Below, piece by piece: positions 46,752 to 56,507 of a DNA stretch of 64,000 bases. Location: positions 186,001 to 250,000 of the forward strand of contig CAVOQD010000012.1 of assembly GCA_963698255.1 (NCBI GenBank), given 5' to 3'. Every line of letters starts with the position of its first letter. Position 1 is the stretch's first letter. A model generated the notes under the pieces. The model worked only from the letters and a program-made list of their open reading frames with translations, made no database searches and was not told where the DNA came from. Both the position numbers and the translations under genes were made by a program. Origin of the DNA: JAWKOK01 sp963698255. Its GTDB lineage: Bacteria > Chloroflexota > Anaerolineae > Caldilineales > Caldilineaceae.

Positions 46752-48567
46752 TTAGTTGAGCATCGCATATGGCACATAGAGACGCTGAATTGCGGGCGGG
46801 GATTTGGGCGATACTTCAAACCGGCTCACGATTTCAGGCTGCATGGCGGCGACCAAGTCCGGATTCTCCTGAGCGTCTCGGGCAGTGTAAACTGGCACCC
46901 CATAGGTGGTCACCATCAGTTCCTGGTTCATAGAGTTGATCTCAAACTGGGTCCAACCGTGGGTGTGGACGGCGACATAGTCGCCCTCCAGCAGCGTGGC
47001 GTCAATCGACGAACCGCTCCAGTCCGACCGGATCGTCGCCGACAAAGGCTATGCTGCGGTTGAGCAATTCTTTGACGTAATCGTCCTTGTCGTTGGGCAG
47101 GCTGTCTGCATCGGGCCGTACCGGCAGATTGCGGTAGTCAGTCTGTTGAGCAGGAGAGATCATGCCCCATGCAGTCAACGTGCTCACCACCCCAGGGCCA
47201 AATGTACCTCCAAAGGCCACAGGCCCTGTCGTCACTTCAAACGCATCCACATAGACCAGCGGACTATCCCATGTCTCGCGGTAGGCGAGATTATTGACGA
47301 CCGTTCCGTGAATGTCCGCAGCGATGAAGACAACGTTGGTAATCTGCCAGTCTCGGATAAACTTGAGCAGGTCCGAGCGTTCGGCCGCATATCCTTCAAA
47401 GCGGTCTTTGCGCATAAACAGGCCCAGGTTTTGTATCGGCTCCGGTACGGCCACAAATTTCCACGTGATGTCCCGGGCCTGTGCGTCCAGCAGATCCCGC
47501 TTCAGCCCGGCAAGCTGGGGCGCTCCAAGCATCGTCCGCCCGGGCGCATACATCTGTTGCAGGTAAAGCTGCAGTTCCTCCGGCGTTTCGGTCGGGGCAC
47601 TGACAGGTCCGTCCCTGAACGAGCGGGCATCCAGAACAAAGAGCGCGGCATCACTGCCAAAGGTTCGATAGCGATAGAGCTTGTGTTCGCCATCAACTCG
47701 AACGTCATTGGAAATTGGGCCGTAGGTCTCCACACCGATGGGGTTGTATTCCGAAAAAGCCGCAAGCCCGTTTTCATATCGTTGGGTGTCATTGATCAGC
47801 CCTGTGGTCTCTGCAAATCGGATATCGTCGCCGGCCGGTGCGCCGCCGGAAAAGTCATCCACGACTTCATGATCATCGATTGTCACGAACAGGGCAGTGC
47901 TGCCACGCAGATCTGCGAGCGTATTCCGATCAAAGCGCGTTGAATAAAGCTCCTCATGTTTGGCTCGATACTCTCCAAGACTATGTGCCGAGCCGTCAGG
48001 CAGTGCAGGGGAAGGCACATCCGAGTAGGCGGTGTCACCCAGTGCGACGAAGAAGTCCAGGTTCTGCTCAATCGCATTCGCCACCGCCGGATAGACCAAC
48101 AGATCGCCGCGCCAGTCGCCGCTGGCGCCAAAACGCAGGCCGGCATAGGTTCCCACCGGCGCAGGCGTCTTGAAGCTGCCGCTATGGGAGTCGCCGGCAG
48201 CGTTGCGCACGCTGTATTCGTATCGCGTGTTGGGCGCAAGCCCGGCAATTGTGACCTTCTGGGGTTCGGACGGGTCGGTCACCTGTGTGGTCACACTGCC
48301 GCCGCCAGGCGTGGTGAAGGTCAGGGAACCGGGCTCGCTGCTGCGCGCCCACAGCACAACACTGTTTTGGGTTACGTCGCCGGCTGCAACCCCGTTTGGC
48401 AAGGTGACGGGCGGCAGGTCGCGTCGGCGCTCATCGAGATCGGCAACGATCTCAAATGAACCTGCTGCGGCAACAAACGGCAGCCCGCCCATCATCAACA
48501 GCAAGACCAGCGTTTGACCGGTTAGCCGTCGACGCAATTGTTGCAATAGCTTGGAAAGCACCACCAT
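46752..48567 (-). CDS. PhoD-type alkaline phosphatase / metallophosphatase, one frameshift
   Basis: This is an exported phosphodiesterase/phosphomonoesterase of the PhoD family. The signal region has RRRLTGQTLVLLL, an arginine-rich start that could be a Tat signal but lacks the full consensus. A PhoD_N fibronectin-like domain (VTQNSVVLWARSSEPG) is followed by the metal-binding catalytic domain: FGASGDWRG, FVALGDTAYSD, VTIDDHEVVDDF and VFIAADIHG. The frame breaks near 47025 by one extra base; the last part then ends at 46752. The restored length is about 604 residues. No Pho regulator is nearby. Confidence 0.85.
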
Positions 48568-48845
48568 ACCTCATTTCAAGACACGAAAAGAACACACGCA
48601 CCGATCAGCGGATTGATACGCTTATCAGTATCGCCCACTCTGGGAAAATGGCCCAAGTTCCACGCCTGATGCATTTGAAGGAGACGTAGGAGGAGCGAAG
48701 AGGAGTCGTCGAGACAACACCCTACGGCTGTACGGTCGTTGTTGCATAAGAGTATATCGCCCGCAGCTACATCATATGATTTGGGTTTGGTGGATCCCAT
48801 CAACTTGTTCTGTTTGCAAATCGGCGGGGGGCGGGCCGAATGCAG
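48568..48845. other. Spacer between two minus-strand genes
   Basis: These 278 bp between the helicase end and the PhoD start contain no gene I can support. A+T-rich stretches near 48745-48820 may hold the PhoD promoter or the helicase terminator, but no clear stem is seen. Confidence 0.35.
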
Positions 48846-50649
48846 CTACAGTCGGTGTAGAGCGGCATCGATGTCGGGACGATCCAGCGGCGTTTCGTCC
48901 ACTGCTCGCCCCGCGATCCGTTGCCAAAGAGCCGTGTCCTCGCGCTTGAGACCTAGTTTGCGAAAGAGATTCTGCCGGCGCAAAGTAGCGTAAAATCGCA
49001 GCACGGCCTCTGCGATCAGGCGGCGGCGAGCGGCCGGCGCCCGCCAATGATCGGCGAAATAGCCGGTGAGATAGAGTCGCTTGGCGTTGATGCCGACGGC
49101 GACAAAGTCATCCAGCGCCCACTTGTCAGGATGGAGCGAGAGCGCCTGTTCAATCGCCGCTGTCGCATCCAACACGGTGGAGCAATAGATCTGTTCGAGA
49201 AAGGGTGACAGGGGTCTGTCATTGGTTGCGTAGAGGTAGAAGCGTTCGCTGGCCCGTGTAACGGCGACGTAGAGCAACCTGCGCTCTTCAGACAGATTCT
49301 CCGACTTGGCCAGCGGGATCAGACCGGCATTGCAGCCGGGCACGAAAACGACCGGCCACTCAAGCCCTTTGGCCCTGTGAATGGTCGTGATGGTCACGCG
49401 GTCGCCATGGGCACGACCTGTGGTCCTGGCGTTGCCCGTGGCCGGCTCTTCTTCGACCAGACCGCTATCGATGCCGGCCATGCTCAGCATGTCGGAAATC
49501 AACGCCGCCTGCGCATTGACCCGCAGCAGAATAGCGATATCCGACAGCGGAATAGCCTCCCCGCGCAGGCTTCGGATCCGGTTGGCGACGGCGCGGGCCA
49601 CCTCAATCTCGTTCTCATAGTGCTCAAGCCGGGATTCGCCGCCGAACCCGCGCACAACCTGCATGATCTTGCGTCGACGTTGGTCGTCATGTTGCATGAT
49701 CTGATTGGCCAGCACGATCTGCGATGCACGGCCGCGGAAATTCTCCGTCATGAAATAGGTGGCGGCCCGGCGATAGCGCTGCTGGAAACGGCGCAGATGG
49801 GACGGATTGGCCCCGCGCCACTCATAGATGGTCTGGTCGTCATCGCCGATGACCATGTAGTTGCGATGGGGTTCGGTGATCAGGTCGAGCATCTCAGCCT
49901 GGGCGCGATTGACGTCCTGGAATTCGTCGACCAACACGGACTGATAGCGACGTTGAACGGTCGCCAGCAGATCTTCGTGTCGGGCCAGCATTTCCCAGCC
50001 CGTCATCAACATGTCGTCGAAGGTCAGCAGGCGCTCTGTCTGGCGGATCGTCTCGAAGCGACGATAGAGATCGAAATAGAAGTCCTTGCCGGCAGGCGCT
50101 TCAGCGCGCTGGGCCACCCTTCGTCTACGCCGGGGCAAACGCAGCGAGCGCAGATCCGGAAAGCAGAGTCCTCCTTTGCAGGTGCGGACGAAATTCAGGA
50201 AATCTTCGCCGTCAATGGCCTCGATCTGCGACGCGTATGCGAGCCGTTCGGCGCGTGCAGACTCCAGCGTCGCTTCGAGCAGGCGACGTTCAATGGCCGC
50301 GGGGTTGCGTGTGGTTGCGCCCAGATTCAGGTCCGGCAGATAGCCACGCTTGATGGCCAACTGGACAATCGAGTAGCCGACGGCATGCAAGGTCTTGACC
50401 TGCACATCCGCGCCGAACGACCACTGACCCAGCGCCGACGAAATCTGCCGATTGGCGTCGCGATTGAACGATGTGGCCAGAATCTGTCTCGGGAAGAAGA
50501 TGCCATCCTCCACCAGCCGCGGCAATGCGGTGGACCATGGCCGTCGTCTTGCCGGCCCCGGCGACGGCATAGACCAGCGCCGGCCCGTTGTCGTGAGCGA
50601 CAATGGCCTGCTGTTGCGCCGTGAGTCGAAACGTTCGGGAGCGGGGCAT
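48846..50649 (-). CDS. SF1 DNA helicase, UvrD/Rep type, one frameshift
   Basis: This is a 3'-5' helicase-like ATPase of superfamily 1. The Q-motif region LTAQQQAIVAHDNGPALVYA is followed by Walker A AVAGAGKTT, motif Ia ATSFNRDANRQI, motif II VLVDEFQDVN, motif III VIGDDDQTIYEWRGA, motif V TIHRAKGLEW and motif VI LLYVAVTRASERFYLY. One base is extra near 50525, separating the Walker A part from the rest; start 50649. About 600 residues is shorter than UvrD (about 720), with a brief non-UvrD C-terminus. It is the third gene of an operon with an unknown protein (5-bp gap) and a Nudix hydrolase. Confidence 0.87.
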
Positions 50650-50654
50650 GGATC

Positions 50655-51158
50655 TCACACTTCCCACGCTTCGGGCGTGGTCGAGCGGATGCGATCGACA
50701 AAGGAGCGTAACTGCCAGAGCGTGAAGATGCTGTGCGATGCGCCGAAGGCCAGCGTCTTTGGGCAGCTAGTGATGACCAATTTCAGGTGTCCGTGCCGGA
50801 TCAACGTCGTGAACGGCGCAACGATGCGGAAACCGATCTGTCGTTGCGGATCGTCGTCCAGAATCAATGAGAAGAGTTGCACCGCGACATCGTCTGCACC
50901 GTTGCCTTCGGTCGTGGCCAGTACATCGATGGACGCGGGCGTGAAGCGAAAGACAAAATCGGGGTTTTCGCCCTTGCCCTCGCGCAGGCTGATTTCGCCG
51001 TGCTCTTTGACCAGATGCCAGACGCAGCCCGGCAGATGGCTGAAATAGACATTGCTCATCGCGCCTTCGGCAACCGGTTGCATTGCCTTCACCCAGATCG
51101 GGTTTTCGGCGAAGAGATCGGCCAGTTGGGCCACATACCGGTCGTAGCTCGAAGACAC
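50655..51158 (-). CDS. Unknown protein in Nudix-helicase operon, 167 aa
   Basis: I do not recognise this family. The GTG start at 51158 lies 2 bp after the Nudix stop and the gene ends 5 bp before the helicase start, so the three are almost surely co-transcribed. The protein is alpha/beta with no signal peptide, membrane helix or cysteine cluster. Notable phrases are FAENPIWVKAMQPVAEGAM, CVWHLVKEHGEISLREGKG, then DFVFRFTPASIDVLA and KLVITSCPKTLAFG. The middle (FRFTPASIDVLA) recalls SCP2-like sterol-carrier domains, which bind hydrophobic ligands; I hold this only as a weak possibility. A role beside the helicase in nucleic acid or nucleotide quality control is inference. Confidence 0.6.
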   Translation of the reverse strand: MSSSYDRYVAQLADLFAENPIWVKAMQPVAEGAMSNVYFSHLPGCVWHLVKEHGEISLREGKGENPDFVFRFTPASIDVLATTEGNGADDVAVQLFSLILDDDPQRQIGFRIVAPFTTLIRHGHLKLVITSCPKTLAFGASHSIFTLWQLRSFVDRIRSTTPEAWEV

Positions 51159-51160
51159 GT

Positions 51161-51583
51161 CTAGAAGTTCTCACGAACAATGGCCGGCAGGCCCAGAAGC
51201 ATGGCCTGCAGGTCAGCTTCCTCGACTCGCTCTGCCGCCGTTTCGAGATCCACCCATTCTCGGGTGCGATCATCCTCCGGCCAGATTTCGTGGATCTTCT
51301 CGACCTGCATGGCATAGACGGCCACCTGGCAGACGCCGCCCCACTTTTCATTTTCATAGATGCCCAGCGACGCCCCACGGACGACGCCTTCAACGCCGGC
51401 CTCTTCCCATGCTTCGCTCTGCGCCGACTCGACCGGCGTCAGATCCGGCTCGACAACGCCTTTGGGCACAATCCAGCGCTTACGCCGCCGCGACGTGATC
51501 AACAGCACTTCCAAGCCGTCATCGCAAACGCGAAAAGGAATGACAGCAGACTGGTTGTAGTAGTAATCGGGCTGGGTACGCAT
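51161..51583 (-). CDS. Nudix hydrolase
   Basis: This is a 140-residue hydrolase cleaving nucleoside diphosphates linked to another group. The N-terminal QSAVIPFRV and LLITSRRRKRWIVPKGVVEP are followed by a Nudix box that ends EAWEEAGVEGV, keeping the metal-binding EExG. Two box positions differ from the consensus: Leu in place of the first Glu and Ser in place of Arg, as in the PKGxxEPxLSP subfamily of diadenosine- or diphosphoinositol-type enzymes. The ATG at 51583 is the likely start; a longer frame to 51802 overlaps the divergent gene. It is the first gene of the operon with an unknown protein and a helicase. Confidence 0.83.
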   Translation of the reverse strand: MRTQPDYYYNQSAVIPFRVCDDGLEVLLITSRRRKRWIVPKGVVEPDLTPVESAQSEAWEEAGVEGVVRGASLGIYENEKWGGVCQVAVYAMQVEKIHEIWPEDDRTREWVDLETAAERVEEADLQAMLLGLPAIVRENF

Positions 51584-51697
51584 CAAATCCTCCGGCAGGC
51601 TCGACTGTGCGGTTGTGAGCCAAGTATAAGTGCGGTACGATTGGGGTGTCAATGCAGAGGTGATAAAGATTTGTGGAAAAAAGAAACGGTGAATTAC

Positions 51698-52708
51698 ATG
51701 CGCATCCTTATCCTGGGCGGGACAATCTTTTTGGGGCGACATCTGGTCGATGCGGCTTTGGCCCGCGGCCACGAAGTGACCCTCTTCAATCGCGGCCAAC
51801 ACAGTCCGGACCTCTTTCCCGATGTTGAAAAACTACGCGGCGACCGTGACGGCGATCTCAGTGCGCTGGAAGGCCGCCAGTGGGACGCGGTCATCGACAC
51901 CTGCGGCTATGTGCCGCGGCTGGTTCGGGCGTCGGCTGAGCTGCTGGCCGGCAGCGTGGAGCACTACACGTTCATCTCCAGCATTTCCGTCTATTCCGAT
52001 GACACTGTGCCCGGCATCACCGAGTCTTCGGATGTCGGTACACTGGCAGACGAGAGCGTTGAGGAGATCAACGGCGAAACATACGGCCCGCTCAAGGCGC
52101 TCTGCGAGCAAGCCGCAGAAGCGGCCATGCCCGGGCGCGTGCTCAACGTGCGCGCCGGTCTGATCGTCGGTCCCCACGATCCCACGGACCGCTTCACCTA
52201 CTGGCCGACACGCGTGGCCAGGGGCGGGAAAATCCTGGCGCCCGGCGACCCGGATCAATTCGTCCAGTTTGTCGATGTGCGCGATCTCTCGGCCTGGGTG
52301 ATCCGCTCCATCGAGGCCAATCGCACCGGCGTCTTCAACGTCACCGGGCCGGCAGCGCCGTTGAGCATGGGACGATTCCTGGAAGCATGTACACAGACCA
52401 TCGAGAGCGACGCCTCGCTGATCTGGGCGGACGAGCCATTTCTGATCACCCACGATGTCGGCCCTTTCGTCGAAATGCCGCTCTGGGTTCCGGCCGAACA
52501 CGCAGGACTGATGCAGGCCGATTGCCGCAAGGCCATCGACGCCGGGCTGACCTTTCGCCCGCTCGGCGAGACCATCGTCGACACCCTGGCCTGGCAGGCG
52601 ACCCGCGGCGACGAGCATGGTTGGCGAGCCGGCCTGGCCCCGGATCGGGAGATCGATCTACTGGCAGAGTGGCATGGTCGAGGCCAACAGCTTGCCGGAG
52701 CAAAGTGA
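51698..52708 (+). CDS. NAD-dependent epimerase/dehydratase family protein (atypical SDR)
   Basis: This is a 336-residue Rossmann enzyme of the extended or atypical SDR class. The nucleotide loop is ILGGTIFLGRHLVDAAL (GGTxFLG form), with an acidic turn NRGQH typical of the branch close to plant chloroplast stem-loop binding proteins and isoflavone-reductase-like epimerases. The catalytic Ser/Tyr region is FISSISVYSD with YGPLKALCEQ supplying Tyr and Lys. It diverges from the Nudix operon across 114 bp. The same GG-G-FLG/FVS type recurs in the gene at 55452. Substrate unknown. Confidence 0.8.
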   Translation: MRILILGGTIFLGRHLVDAALARGHEVTLFNRGQHSPDLFPDVEKLRGDRDGDLSALEGRQWDAVIDTCGYVPRLVRASAELLAGSVEHYTFISSISVYSDDTVPGITESSDVGTLADESVEEINGETYGPLKALCEQAAEAAMPGRVLNVRAGLIVGPHDPTDRFTYWPTRVARGGKILAPGDPDQFVQFVDVRDLSAWVIRSIEANRTGVFNVTGPAAPLSMGRFLEACTQTIESDASLIWADEPFLITHDVGPFVEMPLWVPAEHAGLMQADCRKAIDAGLTFRPLGETIVDTLAWQATRGDEHGWRAGLAPDREIDLLAEWHGRGQQLAGAK

Positions 52709-52710
52709 AA

Positions 52711-52803
52711 TAGAACGCGGATGACACGGAAAAATCGGATAATCACGGATCTCTTCTGCTTTTATCCGCGCAGATCAGTCCGATCCGCACAACCCGCGTT
52801 CTA
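52711..52803. repeat. Inverted repeat, CCGCGGAT-like family, copy 3
   Basis: TAGAACGCGG (52711-52720) pairs with CCGCGTTCTA (52794-52803). The interior has CACGGA/TCCGCG units, as in the other copies but more degenerate. The element ends 6 bp before the ribosome site of the HAD gene. Confidence 0.6.
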
Positions 52804-52819
52804 CTGAGGAGAAAACCCA

Positions 52820-53491
52820 ATGTCCCAATTTCAGTGCCGTGCCGTCATCTTTGACCTGGACGGCGTGCTCGTCGATTCGGAAGCCTGTATAGACCACCAC
52901 TGGCAGCAGTGGGCGACCATGCATGGTTTCGACATCCACGAAGTGCTGAGCGTCTCACCGGGTCGCCCTGCCGTCGAGACAATCCGGCTGGTCGCGCCCC
53001 ATCTTGACGTCGAAGCCGAGGCGGCAGCGTTGCAGCGTGGCGAATCGGTCGACACCGTGGGCGTGCACAAGATCGAGGGCGCAGCCGAGATGGTGCGCTC
53101 GCTTCCGGCAGACCGTTGGGCCATCGCCACCTCGGGCGTTTTGGCCACCGCCACGACGCGCATTGTTCATACGGGGCTGCCGATGCCCGCCGTGTTGGTC
53201 ACAGCCGACGATATCACCCGCGGCAAACCCGATCCCGAACCCTATCTGCTGGCGGCAAAACGATTGGGCGTCGATCCCCAAGACTGCCTTGTCCTCGAGG
53301 ACGCGCCTGCAGGCATCCAGGCAGGAAAGCGCGCGGGGATGACCGTCATCGGCGTGGCATCCACCCATTCGCCGGATGCGCTCGGCCAGGCCGACGCCGT
53401 CGCTCAGCGATTGCAGGAGATTCACATCTCAAACGGTGAAAACCGAACGGACGGAGCAATCGTTGTCACTGTTTTGAACGGGGCGGATTGA
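52820..53491 (+). CDS. HAD-superfamily phosphatase (beta-phosphoglucomutase/GPP-like)
   Basis: This is a 223-residue phosphatase or phosphomutase of the haloacid dehalogenase superfamily, subfamily IA with an alpha-helical cap. The nucleophile motif is VIFDLDGVLVDSEA, motif II is the Ser/Thr in AIATSGV, motif III is the lysine of RGKPDPEPY, and motif IV is VLEDAPAGIQAGKRAGM. GPP-type sugar or polyol phosphatases have the same pattern. It starts at 52820, preceded by GAGGAGAAAA. The C-terminal tail after LQEIHIS appears non-conserved. It stands alone between a palindromic repeat and the convergent alcohol dehydrogenase. Confidence 0.87.
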   Translation: MSQFQCRAVIFDLDGVLVDSEACIDHHWQQWATMHGFDIHEVLSVSPGRPAVETIRLVAPHLDVEAEAAALQRGESVDTVGVHKIEGAAEMVRSLPADRWAIATSGVLATATTRIVHTGLPMPAVLVTADDITRGKPDPEPYLLAAKRLGVDPQDCLVLEDAPAGIQAGKRAGMTVIGVASTHSPDALGQADAVAQRLQEIHISNGENRTDGAIVVTVLNGAD

Positions 53492-53644
53492 GGTTCCAGG
53501 GACTTGAACGCGCGGTGATGGCCGCACCGGCTGAAGGCACGGTGCTATCGAGCGACACCTCGTAAACGGGGTTGCATGGCGCAAGCGTTTTCGGTCAACG
53601 CCAGCCCTCCTTTTGAAGATCAACGAAATAGATCGGGCATAGAA

Positions 53645-53720
53645 TTGTAGCACGACATTTATGTCGTTGCGTCCGCTAGCAGATGAAATGATGGGCAACG
53701 ACATAAATGTCGTGCTACAA
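53645..53720. repeat. 26-bp perfect inverted repeat with self-palindromic arms
   Basis: The left arm 53645-53670 is the exact complement of 53695-53720, with a 24-nt loop. Each arm itself contains the palindrome CGACATAAATGTCG. The same arm appears once more at 34323-34346. It lies between the convergent HAD and alcohol dehydrogenase genes; the rest of the spacer 53492-53812 has no gene. Confidence 0.75.
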
Positions 53721-53812
53721 TGTCAGCCACCTCTATACCAGCGCTAATTGCTTGATCTTCAAGAGGGGGCATTGCTCAAGCACCGTCCGTTTACGGCGGT
53801 GTGGACGTCGCT

Positions 53813-54984
53813 CTACAACGCCAACCGTAAAATCTCCACCAACTCGCCCTCTGTCAAGACAACCGGATTCCCCTTCATGCTGCTCGACGGCATGGCCTTG
53901 GCCACCACGTCGGCCAGGTCAGCCTCCGCCATGCCGTAGGCGGCGAAGCCGGGCACGGCCAGTTCAGCGCAGAGCGCCTGCACCCAGGTCGACGCCGTCG
54001 GCGATGCTTGCATCGGCATCACCGGTGACGATCTTGGCGACCTCGGCGTAGCGGACCAGCGCCGGCGAATTGGGCGAGCGTTCTTCCAACGCACGCACGT
54101 TGGCCGTCATCACCAACGGCAGCAGTCGGGCGCAGACCGCGCCGTGGGGCGCATCGAACATGCCGCCGATGGGACCGGCAAAACCGTGGACCGCGCCCAG
54201 CTTGGCATTGGCCAGGGCCAGTCCGCCGCAGAGACTGGCCAGCGCCATGTCGCGCCGGGCAGCCACGTCCGAGCCGTGATGGTAGGCACGTCGCAGCGAA
54301 CGGGCCGCGCGCGCCAAGCCTTCGCGGCAGAAGCCGTCGGTCAACGGCGTGGCCAGGTGCGAGACGAAGGGTTCCAGACACTGGGTCAGCGCGTCCAGGC
54401 CGGTGGCCGCCGTGACCGCAGGCGGCATCGACAGGGTCAACTCGGGATCGACGATGGCGACATCGGGCAGCATGGACGCGCTGCGCAGGCTCACCTTGAC
54501 GCGATGCGCCGGCGAGGCCAGCACGGCGTTGCGCGTCACCTCGGCGCCGGTCCCTGCGGTGGTGGGAATGGCCATCATCGGCGCGCAGGCGTTGGCCAGC
54601 GGCAGCCCGCGCCCGATCACCTCCAGATAGTCGAGCGGATCGCCGGGGTTGGTGAGCAGTGCGGCAATGGCCTTGGCCGCATCGATGACGCTGCCGCCGC
54701 CCATGCCGACGACCAGGTCGGCCTCGTGCAGCACGGGCCGCCTCCACCCCGGCCAGAACGACATCGACCGTCGGCTCGCCGCTGACTGAGAAGGTGACTA
54801 CGCGCAAGCCATGCCCGGCCAGCAGCGCCAGCAGCGGATCGACCCGCTGCGACGACCCGCCGCAGACGACCAGGGCGCGTCGCCCCATGCCGGCGGCAAT
54901 CTCTCCAGCCTTGGCCAACGAACCCTCGCCAAAGAGGATGCGCCCGGCCGTGGCAAATTCGAACATCATCGCGTCGGTTGTCAT
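53813..54984 (-). CDS. Iron-containing alcohol dehydrogenase (maleylacetate reductase-like), two frameshifts
   Basis: This is an NAD(P)-dependent group III dehydrogenase. It has FEFATAGRILFGEGSL at the N-terminus, the nucleotide-binding VVGMGGGSVIDAAKAIA, IPTTAGTGAEVTRNAV, and the metal-binding His residues in GAVHGFAGPIGGMFDAPHGAVCA. The start at 54984 is nearly abutting the monooxygenase gene. Two net insertions fall near 54745 and 54005. About 389 residues is the usual length. The branch with GGGSVIDAAKA and FAGPIGG includes maleylacetate reductases of aromatic degradation, but general alcohol substrates are equally possible. Confidence 0.85.
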
Positions 54985-54991
54985 GAGAATG

Positions 54992-55309
54992 TCACCCGAC
55001 CATATCCCAGCCGGACTCGTCCGGGAAGACATTCTCGTATTTGACCGCGCTGCGTGGCTCGGCCATCATCTCGGCCACCGTGTCGCGCCAGGTAGCGTAG
55101 TGCGCGGTCTCCTTGTGGCGTGCCGGATCGTCGGCCGTGCGATAGACCTCGACAAGCACAAAACGGTTGGGATCATCTGCCTGCTGCACCACGTCGAAGC
55201 GCGCAATGCCCGGCTCCTGGACGCTGTTGCGCGCGTTCTCGACGGTGGCGGCCTTGAAGGCCTCGACAAACTCCGGTTTCACATGAACAAAGACATGGAC
55301 GATGAGCAT
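54992..55309 (-). CDS. Antibiotic biosynthesis monooxygenase (YgiN/LsrG type)
   Basis: This is a 105-residue ferredoxin-like-fold protein of the ABM family: LIVHVFVHVKPEFVEAFKAA, ENARNSVQEPGIARFDVVQQ, FVLVEVYRTADDPARHKETAHY and W. Members act as quinol monooxygenases, AI-2 isomerases or simple scavengers. The start at 55309 follows AAAGGAGAACCCA. It lies 7 bp before the alcohol dehydrogenase in the same direction, so they form an operon. The pairing of a YgiN/LsrG protein with an Fe-type dehydrogenase suggests metabolism of a quinol or small carbonyl compound; inference only. Confidence 0.85.
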   Translation of the reverse strand: MLIVHVFVHVKPEFVEAFKAATVENARNSVQEPGIARFDVVQQADDPNRFVLVEVYRTADDPARHKETAHYATWRDTVAEMMAEPRSAVKYENVFPDESGWDMVG

Positions 55310-55451
55310 TGGGTTCTCCTTTCGGGGTGATTGGTGACTGGTGGATTCGGGGCATCGGGTGGTTAATGACTGCAATCGCTATAAACGATTCGCACGTGGC
55401 GTGCGAACTAACATCCCTAGACTCCCCAATCACCGATTGTTCCGCCAGTCT

Positions 55452-56353
55452 CTACATCAAACTGGCCACATGTTCGGCCAGACCTTCTTGCAATGAGGTC
55501 GACGGCACTTGCAGGCCGCTGTCGGTAAGTTTGGACAGGTCGTAGATGCGGTGGCAGAGAAAGTTGGAGGCGTTGGGGTTGGCGGCCAGGTAGTCGGCGA
55601 CCGACAGTTCTTTGACCGACAGTTCGACGCCGAGGACGTCGGCGATGATGCGGTAGTAGTCGACCGACTCGACGATGTCGGGGCCGGCGGCGCAGAAGAT
55701 CTGGTTGTAGCTGCGCTCGATTGCCGGCCGCGCTCAGGATCAGATCGGCGAGATCGCGGGCCAGAATCGGCTGCTGAAGAAAATGTCCGCCGCCGACCAG
55801 ATCCAGCGTCTCGCCGGCCTGCAACTTGGCGATCAACTCCGGATCACGGCCATGCAAGGGCAGGCAGCCGAGCAACGAACCGGGACCGTAGATGTGGCAG
55901 GGACGCACCACGGTCCAGGCCATGTCGCCGCAATCGCTGTTGATGAAGGCCAGTTCGCAGCGGCGTTTGTTGCCGCCGTAGCCGCCCAGTTGAAAAACAC
56001 CCTCCTCGCCCTGGGGGAAGCGGCGAGCGGCCGGTTCGTAGACAAAATCGGTGGAGACGAAGACCAGATGCCGGGCACGCTCGCGGAAGACGGCGATGTC
56101 CTGCTCGGCGTCGGCCAGTCTCAAAGCCGATGCAGTCGACGACCAGATCCCAGAAAACGTCGACGCCGCCGACTGTCTCTGCGAACACGTCACGCTCGCT
56201 GCGGTCGACGACCAGGGAAATGACACCGTCGGGTACCGGACGCTGGCCGCGCGTCACCGTCCACACGGCGTGGCCTGCGGCCAATGCACGTTCAGCCAGC
56301 GTGCCGCTGACAAATCCGCTGCCGCCGATGATGAGAATGTTGAGTGATTTCAT
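55452..56353 (-). CDS. NAD-dependent epimerase/dehydratase family protein, two frameshifts
   Basis: This is a second atypical SDR of the same kind as the gene at 51698. The start at 56353 gives SLNILIIGGSGFVSGTLAERAL, then a basic VTRGQRP turn. A frame change near 56120 leads to HLVFVSTDFVYEP, GGYGGNKRRCELAF (active-site Tyr and Lys), TVVRPCHIYGPGSLLG and GGGHFLQQPILARDLADLIL. Another near 55725 leads to an ending (SLQEGLAEHVASLM) at 55452. Total length 902 nt is two over a multiple of three. The restored protein is about 299 residues. Substrate unknown. Confidence 0.78.
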
Positions 56354-56507
56354 GTGGGATCTCCATTGAGGATTGGGAATCGATATCGACCCGGCTGATA
56401 CTTGTCGCTCATGCGCCGCGCTTCGCGCTCAAGTCAGCTTAACAGGACATAGCTCAGGTCAGACGCAGGCTGAGCCTGTCGAAGCCGGAGTCGGGTCTGA
56501 ACAAATC

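Noticed and set aside
46996..47943. 315-residue plus-strand ORF opposite PhoD
   Set aside because: Antisense to the PhoD catalytic motifs, with no ribosome site or family match.
49377..50624. 415-residue plus-strand ORF opposite the UvrD helicase
   Set aside because: The helicase motifs I-VI are on the minus strand; the plus ORF is an antisense frame.
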